A stretch of 64,000 nucleotides of DNA, taken from positions 62,001 through 126,000 of the forward strand of contig NZ_RBZU01000011.1 of the NCBI RefSeq assembly GCF_003628125.1, written 5' to 3'. The notes under the pieces were generated by a model that ran no database searches, was not told the origin of the DNA, and was given only the letters and a program-made list of their open reading frames with translations. Each line of letters starts with the position of its first letter. Positions within the stretch are counted from its first letter, which is position 1. The translations under genes and the position numbers were made by a program. The stretch is from Pararobbsia silviterrae. Its GTDB lineage: Bacteria; Pseudomonadota; Gammaproteobacteria; Burkholderiales; Burkholderiaceae. Of the stretch, positions 18,973 to 27,188 are shown in pieces.

Positions 18973-20024
18973 ATCAAGCAGTCAGCCACGCCGCGCCGCA
19001 CGCCGAACCGACGGCCGTGGCGCACGATATTCCCGATACGCCGGCGGACCTGAATCAGGCCGTTCTGATCGCGCTCGACTGGGGCACGAGTTCGTTGCGC
19101 GCCTATGCGTTCGACGCGCAGGGACGGGCGCTCGCGGTGCGCTCGCTGCCGTGGGGCATCATGAAGTTGCCGCGCGCGGCGGCGGAGGGCGGCTTCGACG
19201 CCGCGTTCGAAGCCGCCTGCGGCGACTGGCTCGACGCACGGCCCACGCTGCCGTTGATCGCGTGCGGCATGGTCGGCAGCGCGCAGGGTTGGGTCGAAGC
19301 CCCGTATATCGATACGCCGGCCGATGCGAATCGTCTCGCGTCGTCGCTCGCCGAGGTCCGCACGCAACGCGGCCCCGTGCTCCGGATCGTGCCCGGCGTG
19401 CTCGAACGCGGCACGCTGCCGAACGTCATGCGCGGCGAGGAGACGCAGATTCTCGGCGCGATGCTCGAGGCCGGTCCCGGCGCGCAGGACGCCGCGCCGC
19501 GCAAGACGCTCGTCGGTTTGCCCGGTTCGCATGCGAAATGGGCGATCGTCGAAGGCCGCAGCATCGAACGTTTCCATACGTTCATGACGGGCGAAGCGTT
19601 CGCGGCGCTGCGCGATCACACGATACTCGGCCGCACGATGCGCACGCCCGATGTGCCCGACACCGAAGCCTTTCTGCGCGGCGTGTCGGTCGCGCGCGGC
19701 GCGTGGGACGCGGGCCTGCTCGCGACGATCTTCTCGACGCGCGCGCTCGGTCTGACCGGACAGCTCGACGCGGCCCAGCAGCCCGACTATCTGTCGGGCC
19801 TGTTGATCGGGCACGAAATCGCGGGCCTCGAAAAGCTGCTCGAACGCGAAGGCGCGACGTGGGCGTCGCAGCCCGTGTTGCTGATCGGTGACGCGAAGCT
19901 CGTCGAACGCTACCGGCTCGTGCTCGCGCACTTCGGCTGCACGCATGCGCGTACGGTGCAGAACGCGACCGAACGCGGACTCTGGCAGATTGCGAGCCAG
20001 GCCGGACTCGTCGCGCAAGCCTGA
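18969..20024 (+). CDS. dgoK: 2-dehydro-3-deoxygalactonokinase
   Basis: A 351-aa kinase of the ASKHA fold that phosphorylates 2-keto-3-deoxygalactonate (KDGal) at C6. The first ATP-binding strand is ALDWGTSSLRAYAFD, followed later by the conserved CGMVGSAQGW, LPGSHAKWA and TFMTGEAFA segments typical of DgoK. The first ~30 residues are a variable leader. It starts within the regulator's stop (ATGA) and is followed 26 bp later by the matching aldolase. The gene order fixes the assignment well. Confidence 0.95.
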   Translation: MNQAVSHAAPHAEPTAVAHDIPDTPADLNQAVLIALDWGTSSLRAYAFDAQGRALAVRSLPWGIMKLPRAAAEGGFDAAFEAACGDWLDARPTLPLIACGMVGSAQGWVEAPYIDTPADANRLASSLAEVRTQRGPVLRIVPGVLERGTLPNVMRGEETQILGAMLEAGPGAQDAAPRKTLVGLPGSHAKWAIVEGRSIERFHTFMTGEAFAALRDHTILGRTMRTPDVPDTEAFLRGVSVARGAWDAGLLATIFSTRALGLTGQLDAAQQPDYLSGLLIGHEIAGLEKLLEREGATWASQPVLLIGDAKLVERYRLVLAHFGCTHARTVQNATERGLWQIASQAGLVAQA

Positions 20025-20050
20025 CCTCTTTCCTTGGACGTAGACGCCTT

Positions 20051-20731
20051 ATGACGACCCCCGCCACGAACGCCATTCCCTACCATCCGCATGCGGCGCT
20101 GCACGCGGCCATGCAGGCGTGCCCGCTGATCGCGATCCTGCGCGGCGTGCAGCCTGCCGAAATCGTCGCGATCGGCGAAGCGCTCGTCGACGCGGGTTTT
20201 CGCGTCATCGAAGTGCCGCTGAATTCACCCGACCCGTTCGAGAGCATTCGCGTGCTGCGCGCGGCGATGCCCAAGGACGTGGTCGTCGGCGCGGGCACGG
20301 TGCTCAGCGTCGAACACGTCTACGAAGTCGCGCGCGCGGGCGGCGATCTGATCGTGATGCCGCATAGCGACCCGGCCGTCGTGCGCGCCGCGAAGGCCAA
20401 GGGCCTCGCGGCGGCGCCGGGCGTCGCGACGCCGACCGAAGCGTTCGCGGCATTGAGCAACGGCGCCGACGTGCTCAAGATGTTTCCGGCCGAGCAGCTC
20501 GGCGTGCCGGTGCTCAAGGCGTGGCGCGCGGTCGTGCCCAAGCATGTGCCGCTCGTGCCGGTCGGCGGCGTGACGCCGACGAATATGGGGCCGTTCATCG
20601 CGGCGGGCGCATCGGGCTTCGGCCTGGGCTCGGCGCTCTACAAGCCGGGCAACACGGCCGCCGAAGTCGGCGCGAACGCCCGCGCGTTTATCGCGGGCCT
20701 CGCGGCGGCGCGGGCCGAAGCCGGCGTGTGA
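20051..20731 (+). CDS. dgoA: 2-dehydro-3-deoxy-6-phosphogalactonate aldolase
   Basis: A 226-aa class I aldolase splitting KDPGal into pyruvate and glyceraldehyde 3-phosphate. The fold is that of KDPG aldolases: E54 in RVIEVPLNSP is the catalytic Glu and K143 in ADVLKMFPAE forms the Schiff base. LIAILRG marks the N-terminal strand. The placement after dgoK, and PLNSP in place of the TLRT of Eda, separates it from the gluconate-pathway Eda at 51753. The ribosome site before the ATG is weak (TTGGACG). Confidence 0.95.
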   Translation: MTTPATNAIPYHPHAALHAAMQACPLIAILRGVQPAEIVAIGEALVDAGFRVIEVPLNSPDPFESIRVLRAAMPKDVVVGAGTVLSVEHVYEVARAGGDLIVMPHSDPAVVRAAKAKGLAAAPGVATPTEAFAALSNGADVLKMFPAEQLGVPVLKAWRAVVPKHVPLVPVGGVTPTNMGPFIAAGASGFGLGSALYKPGNTAAEVGANARAFIAGLAAARAEAGV

Positions 20732-20847
20732 CAACACCCGCGACGCGCCCATCGCGACGTCACAAGGGCGGCGCGGTCGCGGCCGTCATGCGGACCCGGC
20801 CCAACGACGCGGCTGCCCATCGGTTTGTTGCGCTGCATCATCGATTT

Positions 20848-20896
20848 GCGTGCGCCGGCGGATGCCGGCGCACGCATAATGTCGCCAGTTTTTTTT
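20848..20896 (+). terminator. 12-bp perfect hairpin with distal T-run
   Basis: The arms at 20848-20859 and 20864-20875 match exactly around a GGAT loop. Eight T residues occur at 20889-20896, thirteen bases after the stem. The gap is longer than usual for an intrinsic terminator, so it is a likely but imperfect dgoA terminator. Confidence 0.55.
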
Positions 20897-20905
20897 GAAT
20901 TCCGT

Positions 20906-20932
20906 GGGACGCGCGCCGCAGAGGCGCGTCCC
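20906..20932 (+). promoter_or_regulatory. 9-bp hairpin upstream of the SDR gene
   Basis: GGGACGCGC (20906-20914) and GCGCGTCCC (20924-20932) pair around a 9-nt loop. If transcription starts at the CATAAT box upstream, this would lie in the 5' leader of the SDR mRNA. Confidence 0.4.
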
Positions 20933-21066
20933 GCATGCCTGCCAGCATCCGGAATGAAGCCGGCGCGTTCGACCGGTCCTCACCTTCCTGCTTTTTATCG
21001 TCCGGCGCGCACGCGCGCGTCAATGCGCGGGCCGGCCCCGATCCAAACTTCGAACAAGGGATTCCG

Positions 21067-21834
21067 ATGTCTTCACCTTATGGCCAGTTTCCTAGCCTCG
21101 TCGATCGCACTGTCCTGATCACCGGCGGCGCGACCGGCATCGGCGAATCGTTCGTCGAGCACTTCGTCGCGCAAGGCGCGAAAGTCGGCTTCGTCGATAT
21201 CGACGCGGCCGCCGGCGAGGCGCTCGTCGCCCGCCTCGCGAACGCACGCCACAAGCCGCTGTTCCTGCGCTGCGACCTGACCGATATCGATGCGCTGCGC
21301 AAGGCCGTGGACGACGTCCGCGCGGCGTTCGGTCCGATCGGCGTGCTCATCAACAACGCGGCGAACGACGTGCGTCACTCGATCGAGTCGGTCACGCCCG
21401 AGAGCTTCGACAAGGGCATCGCGGTCAATCTGCGTCACCAGTTCTTTGCCGCGCAGGCGGTCATCGAGGACATGAAGGCGCTCAAGGGCGGCTCGATCAT
21501 CAACCTCGGCTCGATCAGCTGGATGCTCAAGAACGGCGGCTATCCCGTCTATGCAGCCGCGAAGGCGGCCGTCCAAGGTCTGACGCGCGGGCTCGCGCGC
21601 GACCTCGGCCCGTTCAATATCCGCGTCAACGCGCTCGTGCCGGGCTGGGTCCTCACGAAGAAGCAGCGCGAGATGTGGCTGACCGACGAAGGCCGCGCCG
21701 ACATCAAGCGCGGTCAATGCATCGACGCCGAACTCATGCCCGAGCATCTCGCGCGCATGGCGCTGTTTCTCGCCGCCGACGACAGCAGCATGATCACGGC
21801 GCAACACCTGCTCGTCGACGGAGGCTGGGCGTGA
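21067..21834 (+). CDS. SDR-family sugar 1-dehydrogenase (galactose/xylose type)
   Basis: A 255-aa classical short-chain dehydrogenase. The cofactor loop is TGGATGIG (19-26), NNAAND sits near 96-101, and the catalytic set is S149, Y162 and K166 (YxxxK). The local pattern NNAANDVRH, NLRHQFF and GSISW closely resembles Caulobacter NAD-dependent D-xylose dehydrogenase XylB. Next to a lactonase, an aldose epimerase and dgoK/dgoA, the likely reaction is D-galactose (perhaps also L-arabinose or D-xylose) to the 1,4/1,5-lactone. The ATG at 21067 follows AAGGGA; an upstream in-frame ATG has no such site. It overlaps the lactonase gene (GTGA). Confidence 0.88.
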   Translation: MSSPYGQFPSLVDRTVLITGGATGIGESFVEHFVAQGAKVGFVDIDAAAGEALVARLANARHKPLFLRCDLTDIDALRKAVDDVRAAFGPIGVLINNAANDVRHSIESVTPESFDKGIAVNLRHQFFAAQAVIEDMKALKGGSIINLGSISWMLKNGGYPVYAAAKAAVQGLTRGLARDLGPFNIRVNALVPGWVLTKKQREMWLTDEGRADIKRGQCIDAELMPEHLARMALFLAADDSSMITAQHLLVDGGWA

Positions 21835-22730
21835 AGGCGCAATTGCTGCTCGATACGCAATGCACGCTCGCCGAAGGCCCGGTCTGGGACGCGCGCGCGC
21901 AGGCGTTGTTCTTCACCGACATCTACGAGTCGGTGCTGTACCGGTACGACCCCGCGCGCCGCGATCTGAAGACGTTCGCGATGCCCGAGCGGCTCGCGAC
22001 CTATGCGCTTTGCGAAGACGACCGCTATCTGCTGCTCGGCCTCGAGTCGCGGCTCGCGTTCTACGAGATCGCGACGGGCCGCGTGAAGACGATCGCCGAG
22101 ATCGAGACCGGCCTGCCGACGCGCCTCAACGACGGCCGTCTCGATCGCGAAGGCCGTTTCGTGTTCGGCACGAAGGACGAATCGGGCGAGCACAAGACGC
22201 AATGCGCGTTCTATCGGCTCAATCTCGATCTGTCGGTCGAACGCTTGCCGCTGCCGGCCTGCGAAATCTCGAACAGTCTCGCGTTCACGCCCGATGGCCG
22301 CACGATGTACTACTGCGATACGCCGACGCGCGCGATCCGCGTCTGCGACTACGCACTCGACGGCACGATCTCGAACGATCGCGAGTTCGTTCGTTTGTCG
22401 GACCCCGACGGCTATCCGGACGGATCGGCGATCGACACCCGAGGCAATCTCTGGAACGCGCAGTGGGAAGGCCGTCGCGTGATCTGCTACAGCCCCGAAG
22501 GCCGTGAGCTCGAACGCATCGAAGTGCCCGTGCCGCAGCCGAGCTGCCCGGTGTTCGGCGGCGCCGACTTCGGCACGCTCTACATCACGTCGGCGCGCGA
22601 GGACCTGAGCGAGGCTCAGCTCGCGGCGGATCCGACCTCGGGCGGCATCTATGTCGCGCAGGTCGGCGCGAGCGGCGCGCGCGGTCTCGCCGATACGCGG
22701 TTCGGCGCGAGCCCCGCGCTGGCGTCGTAA
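21831..22730 (+). CDS. SMP-30/gluconolactonase-family sugar lactonase
   Basis: A 299-aa six-bladed propeller lactonase starting with GTG inside the SDR stop. The metal-binding Glu is E15 in [24 protein letters not shown] supplies the Asn/Asp ligands, [19 protein letters not shown] and [15 protein letters not shown] the remaining conserved blades. It should hydrolyse the aldonolactone made by the dehydrogenase to the free acid (galactonate). The substrate is inferred from its neighbours. Confidence 0.92.
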   Translation: MKAQLLLDTQCTLAEGPVWDARAQALFFTDIYESVLYRYDPARRDLKTFAMPERLATYALCEDDRYLLLGLESRLAFYEIATGRVKTIAEIETGLPTRLNDGRLDREGRFVFGTKDESGEHKTQCAFYRLNLDLSVERLPLPACEISNSLAFTPDGRTMYYCDTPTRAIRVCDYALDGTISNDREFVRLSDPDGYPDGSAIDTRGNLWNAQWEGRRVICYSPEGRELERIEVPVPQPSCPVFGGADFGTLYITSAREDLSEAQLAADPTSGGIYVAQVGASGARGLADTRFGASPALAS

Positions 22731-22742
22731 CGGAGTCGGGCT

Positions 22743-23699
22743 TTGCGTTCCAAGTCGTTGAAGACCGTCTCATCCTCGGGTGCGCGTGCGCGCGCATCCG
22801 AGCGCATTACCCTCGCGACGTCGAGTTTGCGTCTCGAACTCGCGCCGGGGATCGGCGGCGGCATCGCGCGCTTCGATCTCGCATGCGGCGGCCGGCAGGT
22901 ACCGATCTTCCGTGCCCCCGAACACGCGCGCCTCGCGGATCCGACCGAGCTCGCGTGCTATCCGCTCGTGCCGTTCTCGAATCGAATCGGCGGCGGGTGC
23001 TTCGAATTCGAAGGCCGCACGATCCGCATCGCGCCGAACCGCGACGGCGAGCCGTACCCGATCCACGGTTCGGGCTGGCTCTCGCGCTGGTCTGTCGACG
23101 CGGCCGGCGATGCGCATGCGTCGCTCTCGCTCGTGACGCGCGGCACGCCCTATGCGTTTCATGCCGCGCAGCATATCGAGCTTGTCGATACGTCGCTGAC
23201 GATCCGTTTCGAAGTCGAGAATCGGGGCAAGCTCGCCATGCCGTTCGGCATCGGGCTGCATCCGTATCTGCCGCGTACGCCGGGCACGCTGTTGCTCGCA
23301 CCCGCATCGCACACGTGGCTGTCGGGGCGCGACTGGCTGCCGACGCACGCGATCCGCACGCCCGCGGCCTATGGGTACGGCATCGCGTATCCGTTGCCGC
23401 GCGGGGTCGCGAACCACGCGTTCTCGGGCTGGACCGGCCGCGCGCGCGTGCTGTGGCCCGAACACGGACTCGCGCTCGACATCGAGTCGGACGCCGACCA
23501 CTACCTGCTCTATACGCCCGCGCGCAAGGACTGGTTCTGCTTCGAACCGGTCGATCATCCGATCAACGCGGTCAACCTGCCCGGCGGCGCGGCCGCGCAC
23601 GGCATGACCGTGCTCGCGCCCGGTCAGCGGCTCGAACGGCGGTTCCGCTTTTCGGTCGATCTGTTCGGCGCGCTGCCTGTCCCGCGATCGGGACGGTAA
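22743..23699 (+). CDS. Aldose 1-epimerase family protein
   Basis: A 318-aa galactose-mutarotase-fold protein. It has the substrate Arg in FSNRIGGG, the conserved His in YPIHGSGW and the second catalytic His region [10 protein letters not shown], with a Glu near the end ([11 protein letters not shown]). It would interconvert alpha and beta anomers of the sugar entering the oxidative route. The start appears to be TTG at 22743 with GGAG seven bases upstream, 12 bp after the lactonase stop; the first ~25 residues are poorly conserved in look, so a later start cannot be excluded. It is the last gene of the cluster. Confidence 0.88.
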   Translation: MRSKSLKTVSSSGARARASERITLATSSLRLELAPGIGGGIARFDLACGGRQVPIFRAPEHARLADPTELACYPLVPFSNRIGGGCFEFEGRTIRIAPNRDGEPYPIHGSGWLSRWSVDAAGDAHASLSLVTRGTPYAFHAAQHIELVDTSLTIRFEVENRGKLAMPFGIGLHPYLPRTPGTLLLAPASHTWLSGRDWLPTHAIRTPAAYGYGIAYPLPRGVANHAFSGWTGRARVLWPEHGLALDIESDADHYLLYTPARKDWFCFEPVDHPINAVNLPGGAAAHGMTVLAPGQRLERRFRFSVDLFGALPVPRSGR

Positions 23700-23821
23700 G
23701 ACCGGCACGTGCGCCGCGATCCGCGATCGCGCGCGTGCGGGTCGGATGCCGCGTACCTTGTCGGCACGCACGCATGAAAGCACGAACGCGCCGCGACGCG
23801 CGGCCGCGTACGGCGCTTCGT

Positions 23822-23827
23822 TACAAT
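23822..23827 (+). promoter_or_regulatory. Probable -10 box for pyrF
   Basis: TACAAT about 72 nt before the pyrF start, in the form TACAATG seen before several genes in this window. No clear -35 is seen. Confidence 0.35.
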
Positions 23828-23899
23828 GTCGCCGTGTGCGCGCGATGCGCAGTCTCCGGCCGCCCGATGCGCGGCGGCCGTCTTCACGATCCGATCTTC

Positions 23900-24736
23900 A
23901 TGTCCTTTACTCGTAGCCTCGCGTCCGCCTGGGCGCGCACCGACTCGCTGCTGTGCGTCGGCCTCGATCCCGAACCCAAGCGCTTTCCGGCCGCGATCGC
24001 GGGCCGTCCCGATGCGATCTACGCGTTTTGCCGCGCGATCGTCGACGCGACCGCGCCGTTCGTTTCGGCGTTCAAGCCGCAGATTGCCTATTTCGCGTCG
24101 AATCGCGCCGAGGACCAGCTCGAATCGCTCGTCGACTACATCCACGCACACCATGCCGGCATCCCGGTCATCCTCGACGCGAAGCGCGGCGATATCGGCA
24201 GCACGGCCGAGCAATATGCGCGCGAGGCGTTCGAGCGCTATCGCGCGGACGCGGTGACGGTCAATCCCTACATGGGTTTCGATTCGGTCGAGCCCTATCT
24301 CGCGCATGCGGGCAAGGGCGTGATCGTGCTGTGCCGGACGTCGAATGCCGGCGGATCGGATCTGCAGTTTCTCGAAACGGGCGGCCGTCCGCTTTATCAG
24401 CACGTCGCCGATCTGGCGGCGAACACGTGGAACGCGTCGGGCGAGGTCTCGCTCGTCGTCGGCGCGACGTTCCCGGCGGAGATCGCCGCGGTCCGCGAGA
24501 TCGTCGGCGAGATGCCGCTGCTGATCCCGGGCATCGGCGCGCAGGGCGGCGATATCGAGGCGACCGTCCGCGCGGGACGCACGGCGAACGGCACGGGCAT
24601 GATGATCAACTCGTCGCGCGCGATTCTCTACGCGGGCAAGGGCGAGGATTACGCCGAGCGCGCCGCCGCGGCCGCGCGCGAGACGCGCGACGCGATCAAC
24701 GTCGCCCGTGCGGCCGCCGCGAGCGCAGCCCGCTGA
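23900..24736 (+). CDS. pyrF: Orotidine 5'-phosphate decarboxylase
   Basis: A 278-aa enzyme of the longer (type 2) PyrF group, making UMP from OMP in pyrimidine synthesis. The catalytic Asp-Lys-Asp set lies in [10 protein letters not shown] (D93, K95, D98). [13 protein letters not shown] marks the first strand and PGIGAQGGD the phosphate-binding loop. The start [11 protein letters not shown] is preferred by family length; the ribosome site is unclear, and an in-frame upstream ATG adds 12 residues. It converges with pncC. Confidence 0.95.
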   Translation: MSFTRSLASAWARTDSLLCVGLDPEPKRFPAAIAGRPDAIYAFCRAIVDATAPFVSAFKPQIAYFASNRAEDQLESLVDYIHAHHAGIPVILDAKRGDIGSTAEQYAREAFERYRADAVTVNPYMGFDSVEPYLAHAGKGVIVLCRTSNAGGSDLQFLETGGRPLYQHVADLAANTWNASGEVSLVVGATFPAEIAAVREIVGEMPLLIPGIGAQGGDIEATVRAGRTANGTGMMINSSRAILYAGKGEDYAERAAAAARETRDAINVARAAAASAAR

Positions 24737-24745
24737 GGCGGGCGA

Positions 24746-24819
24746 GACGCTCGCGTGAAGCGGGGCGTGCGGCAGCGGGGCGATACGCTCGCGTGAGGCG
24801 GAGTGAGCGGCGGCGGGGC
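24746..24819. repeat. Two imperfect 38-bp direct repeats
   Basis: The segment starting at 24746 (ACGCTCGCGTGAAGCGG and on) recurs from 24784 with several substitutions. It fills most of the 119-bp gap between the convergent pyrF and pncC genes. It looks like a local duplication; no terminator hairpin with T-run was seen here. Confidence 0.6.
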
Positions 24820-24855
24820 GGTTCGCCCTTGTTGCGCGGCATGCGCCGAAGCAGG

Positions 24856-25353
24856 CTATTCGCTCTCGTCGAGCATCGTGAGCACGCCGCGCAGCGCATG
24901 CGCGGCGGCCTGGATCCGGATCTGACGCCGGTCGCCCTTCAGATGCATCGTCTGGCACAAGGTGTGGACGCGATCGCTCCAGCCGAACGACACCGTGCCG
25001 ACCGGTTTTTTCTCCGTCCCGCCGCCCGGCCCCGCAACGCCCGTCACGGACAGTGCGATCTGCGCGCGGCTATTGCGCAGCGCGCCCTCGGCCATCGCGC
25101 GCGCGACGGCCTCGCTGACCGCGCCGTGCCGGTCGATCAGTTCGCTCGGCACGCCGATCATCTCGGTCTTCGCCTGATTCGAGTACGTGACGAAGCCGCG
25201 TTCGAACCACGTGCTGCTGCCCGAGATATCGGTGATCGCGCCCGCGATCATGCCGCCCGTGCACGATTCGGCCGTGGTCAGCATCAGGCGCGCTTCGCGC
25301 AGCCGGTTGCCGACGCGGATCGCGAGCTGGTGGAGCGTGTTTTCAGTGTCCAT
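24856..25353 (-). CDS. pncC: Nicotinamide-nucleotide amidohydrolase (CinA C-terminal type)
   Basis: A 165-aa stand-alone CinA C-terminal domain that deamidates NMN to nicotinate mononucleotide in the pyridine nucleotide cycle. The hallmark TTAESCTGGMIAGAIT lies at residues 26-41, followed by GFVTYSNQAK, AVSEAVARAMAEGA and SVTGVAGPGGG. It lacks the N-terminal MoCF-like domain of CinA, as in E. coli PncC. Its start overlaps the end of pgpA by 11 bp. Confidence 0.95.
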   Translation of the reverse strand: MDTENTLHQLAIRVGNRLREARLMLTTAESCTGGMIAGAITDISGSSTWFERGFVTYSNQAKTEMIGVPSELIDRHGAVSEAVARAMAEGALRNSRAQIALSVTGVAGPGGGTEKKPVGTVSFGWSDRVHTLCQTMHLKGDRRQIRIQAAAHALRGVLTMLDESE

Positions 25354-26056
25354 AGTAGTTCCGCACGAGCGCGATCACGAACAGGGTCATGAGCGCCGCG
25401 ACGAGGTCGTCGATCATGATGCCGAGTCCGCCCTTGAACGTTCGGTCGAACCAGCGGATCGGCGGCGGTTTGATCATGTCGAACAGCCGGAACACGATAA
25501 ACGCAAATAATTGACCGCCAAATGTCGCGGGCGTGACAAACAGCATCACGAGCCAGAATGCGACGATTTCGTCCCAGTTGATCGCGTTCGGATCGGCGAC
25601 GCCCATCGCGCGCGCCGTGTATCCCGTCGCGCCGATGCCGACGATGAAGCCGAGCACGATCAGCGCGAGCCATCCCGCCGACGTCAGATACGGATTGAGC
25701 ACGAGAAACGACACCCAGCCGAACAGCGTGCCGACCGTGCCCGGCACGAAGCGCGAAAGCCCCGTGCCGAAGCCGAGCGACAGCAGATGGGCCGGATGCG
25801 AGCGCATGAACGCCGCGTCGGGGCGCGCGCGTTTCGATCCGGCGCCCGCTTGCGGGCGCGGCCCGATGCCCGACGCACGCGTGCTTCCGGGGCCCGGATT
25901 GTCGGCGCCTGCCTCACCGCCCGCGCCCGTCTGTTTGCGATCGCGAAAATAGCCGAAGCGGCCGCCGAAGCGCTTGCGCAGCTGCGCGGCGCGTTGGGCG
26001 TCGCGTTGAGCCTGACTTTCGGGGTCGGCGTCGAGTATTTCGTTCGGGTCAGTCAT
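25343..26056 (-). CDS. pgpA: Phosphatidylglycerophosphatase A
   Basis: A 237-aa inner-membrane phosphatase making phosphatidylglycerol from its 3-phosphate. The PgpA core begins near residue 85: GTGLSRFVPGTVGTL, then NAINWDEIVAFW, RLFDMIKPPPIRWFD and GGLGIMIDDLVAA, which carry the conserved acidic residues, with three or four membrane helices. The family is normally about 170 aa; the first ~80 residues here are a charged, Gly/Ala-rich cytoplasmic extension of unknown use. It overlaps thiL by 8 bp upstream and pncC by 11 bp downstream, forming a tight thiL-pgpA-pncC operon. Confidence 0.95.
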   Translation of the reverse strand: MTDPNEILDADPESQAQRDAQRAAQLRKRFGGRFGYFRDRKQTGAGGEAGADNPGPGSTRASGIGPRPQAGAGSKRARPDAAFMRSHPAHLLSLGFGTGLSRFVPGTVGTLFGWVSFLVLNPYLTSAGWLALIVLGFIVGIGATGYTARAMGVADPNAINWDEIVAFWLVMLFVTPATFGGQLFAFIVFRLFDMIKPPPIRWFDRTFKGGLGIMIDDLVAALMTLFVIALVRNYYGH

Positions 26057-27044
26057 TGAAGTGATCGAATCCGCGCAGGGCCGGCGTCACGGGCTGGCCG
26101 CGGCCGTCGGTCCAGACGAGACGAGCCGCGCCGGCGTTCGCGTGAGCTTCCGCGTTGAAGGCCGTTATTGTACCGACGCGCGTGACGCGCACGCCAGCAC
26201 GCGCGCCCGCGTCCTCGATGCGCGCGCGCGCGTCGACGGGGGCCGTGAAGCAGAGTTCGTAGTCGTCGCCGCCGGCCGCCGTGCACAAGCGCTGGATGTC
26301 GGCCGGTTGTCGCGCGAGCAGCGTCGAGCGCGGTAGCGCATCGAGATCGACGCGCGCGGACATGTCCGAGCGTTCGAGGATATGCATGAGATCGCCCGCG
26401 AGACCATCCGAGATATCGAGCGCCGCGTGCGCGACGCCCGCGAGCGCCGCGCCGAGCGCGAGGCGCGGCTCGGGCTGATCCATCGCGCGGCGTGCCGCGT
26501 CGAGCGCGTGCGCGTCGAGCGGCCACTCGTCGCGCAGCGCGCCGAGCGCGAGCCGCGCGTCGCCTAGCGTGCCCGAGATCCAGATGTCGTCGCCGTCGCG
26601 CGCCGCGTCGCGGCGCAGCGCCGTGTGCGCATCGACGTCGCCGAAGACGGTCACGCAGAGCGTGAGCGGACCCTTCGTCGTATCGCCGCCGATCAGCGCG
26701 CAACCCGCACGCTCGGCGAGCGCGTAAAGGCCATCGGAGAAATCCGCGAGCCAGGCTTCGTCGATCGCGGGCAGCGCGAGGGCCAGCGTGAACGCGCGCG
26801 GCGTCGCGCCCATCGCGGCAAGGTCCGAGAGATTCACCGCGAGCGTCTTGTGGCCGAGCGCGCGGGCGTCGGCGCCCGCGAAGAAATGCCGGCCCTCGAC
26901 GAGCATGTCGGTCGACACGGCGAGGACTTTGCCGGGCGTCGGCGCGAGCAGCGCGCAGTCGTCCCCGACACTCAAAATCGCCGCATCGGAAGAGTTTTTA
27001 TGTCGCGAAAAATAGCGGCGAATGAGGCTGAATTCGTTGAGCAT
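26049..27044 (-). CDS. thiL: Thiamine-monophosphate kinase
   Basis: A 331-aa PurM-like kinase that phosphorylates thiamine monophosphate to the diphosphate cofactor. The N-terminal EFSLIRRYFSR and GDDCALL (metal-binding Asp pair) and STDMLVEGRHF are clear, with NLSDLAAMGATPRAF and GGDTTKGPL following. The C-terminal half has DISDGLAGDLMHIL. It starts the thiL-pgpA-pncC operon; its upstream region is shared with the divergent maeB. The product is the cofactor of the transketolase encoded nearby. Confidence 0.96.
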   Translation of the reverse strand: MLNEFSLIRRYFSRHKNSSDAAILSVGDDCALLAPTPGKVLAVSTDMLVEGRHFFAGADARALGHKTLAVNLSDLAAMGATPRAFTLALALPAIDEAWLADFSDGLYALAERAGCALIGGDTTKGPLTLCVTVFGDVDAHTALRRDAARDGDDIWISGTLGDARLALGALRDEWPLDAHALDAARRAMDQPEPRLALGAALAGVAHAALDISDGLAGDLMHILERSDMSARVDLDALPRSTLLARQPADIQRLCTAAGGDDYELCFTAPVDARARIEDAGARAGVRVTRVGTITAFNAEAHANAGAARLVWTDGRGQPVTPALRGFDHFND

Positions 27045-27136
27045 TCGAAGAAATTAGCGTCGCAGCGGGGTTTTGTGCGGCATTGCAGCATGACGGTGGG
27101 GACTTCCCCGCAGGCGGATGCGCGCCTTTTCGGCGC

Positions 27137-27142
27137 TACAAT
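27137..27142 (+). promoter_or_regulatory. Probable -10 box for maeB
   Basis: TACAAT 46 nt before the maeB ATG in the thiL-maeB divergent spacer (144 bp). No consensus -35. Confidence 0.4.
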
Positions 27143-27188
27143 GCCCCTCGAAAACCGATTCTAATCTGCCGAGCTTCAAGCCTCCTCC

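Larger units (their letters stand above)
20732..21066. other. 335-bp spacer splitting the sugar cluster
   Basis: No supported gene. It separates dgoA from the dehydrogenase gene on the same strand, and holds a terminator-like hairpin (20848-20875 plus a T-run to 20896), a CATAAT box at 20874-20879, and a second hairpin at 20906-20932. This suggests that the SDR-lactonase-epimerase part has its own promoter. Confidence 0.6.
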
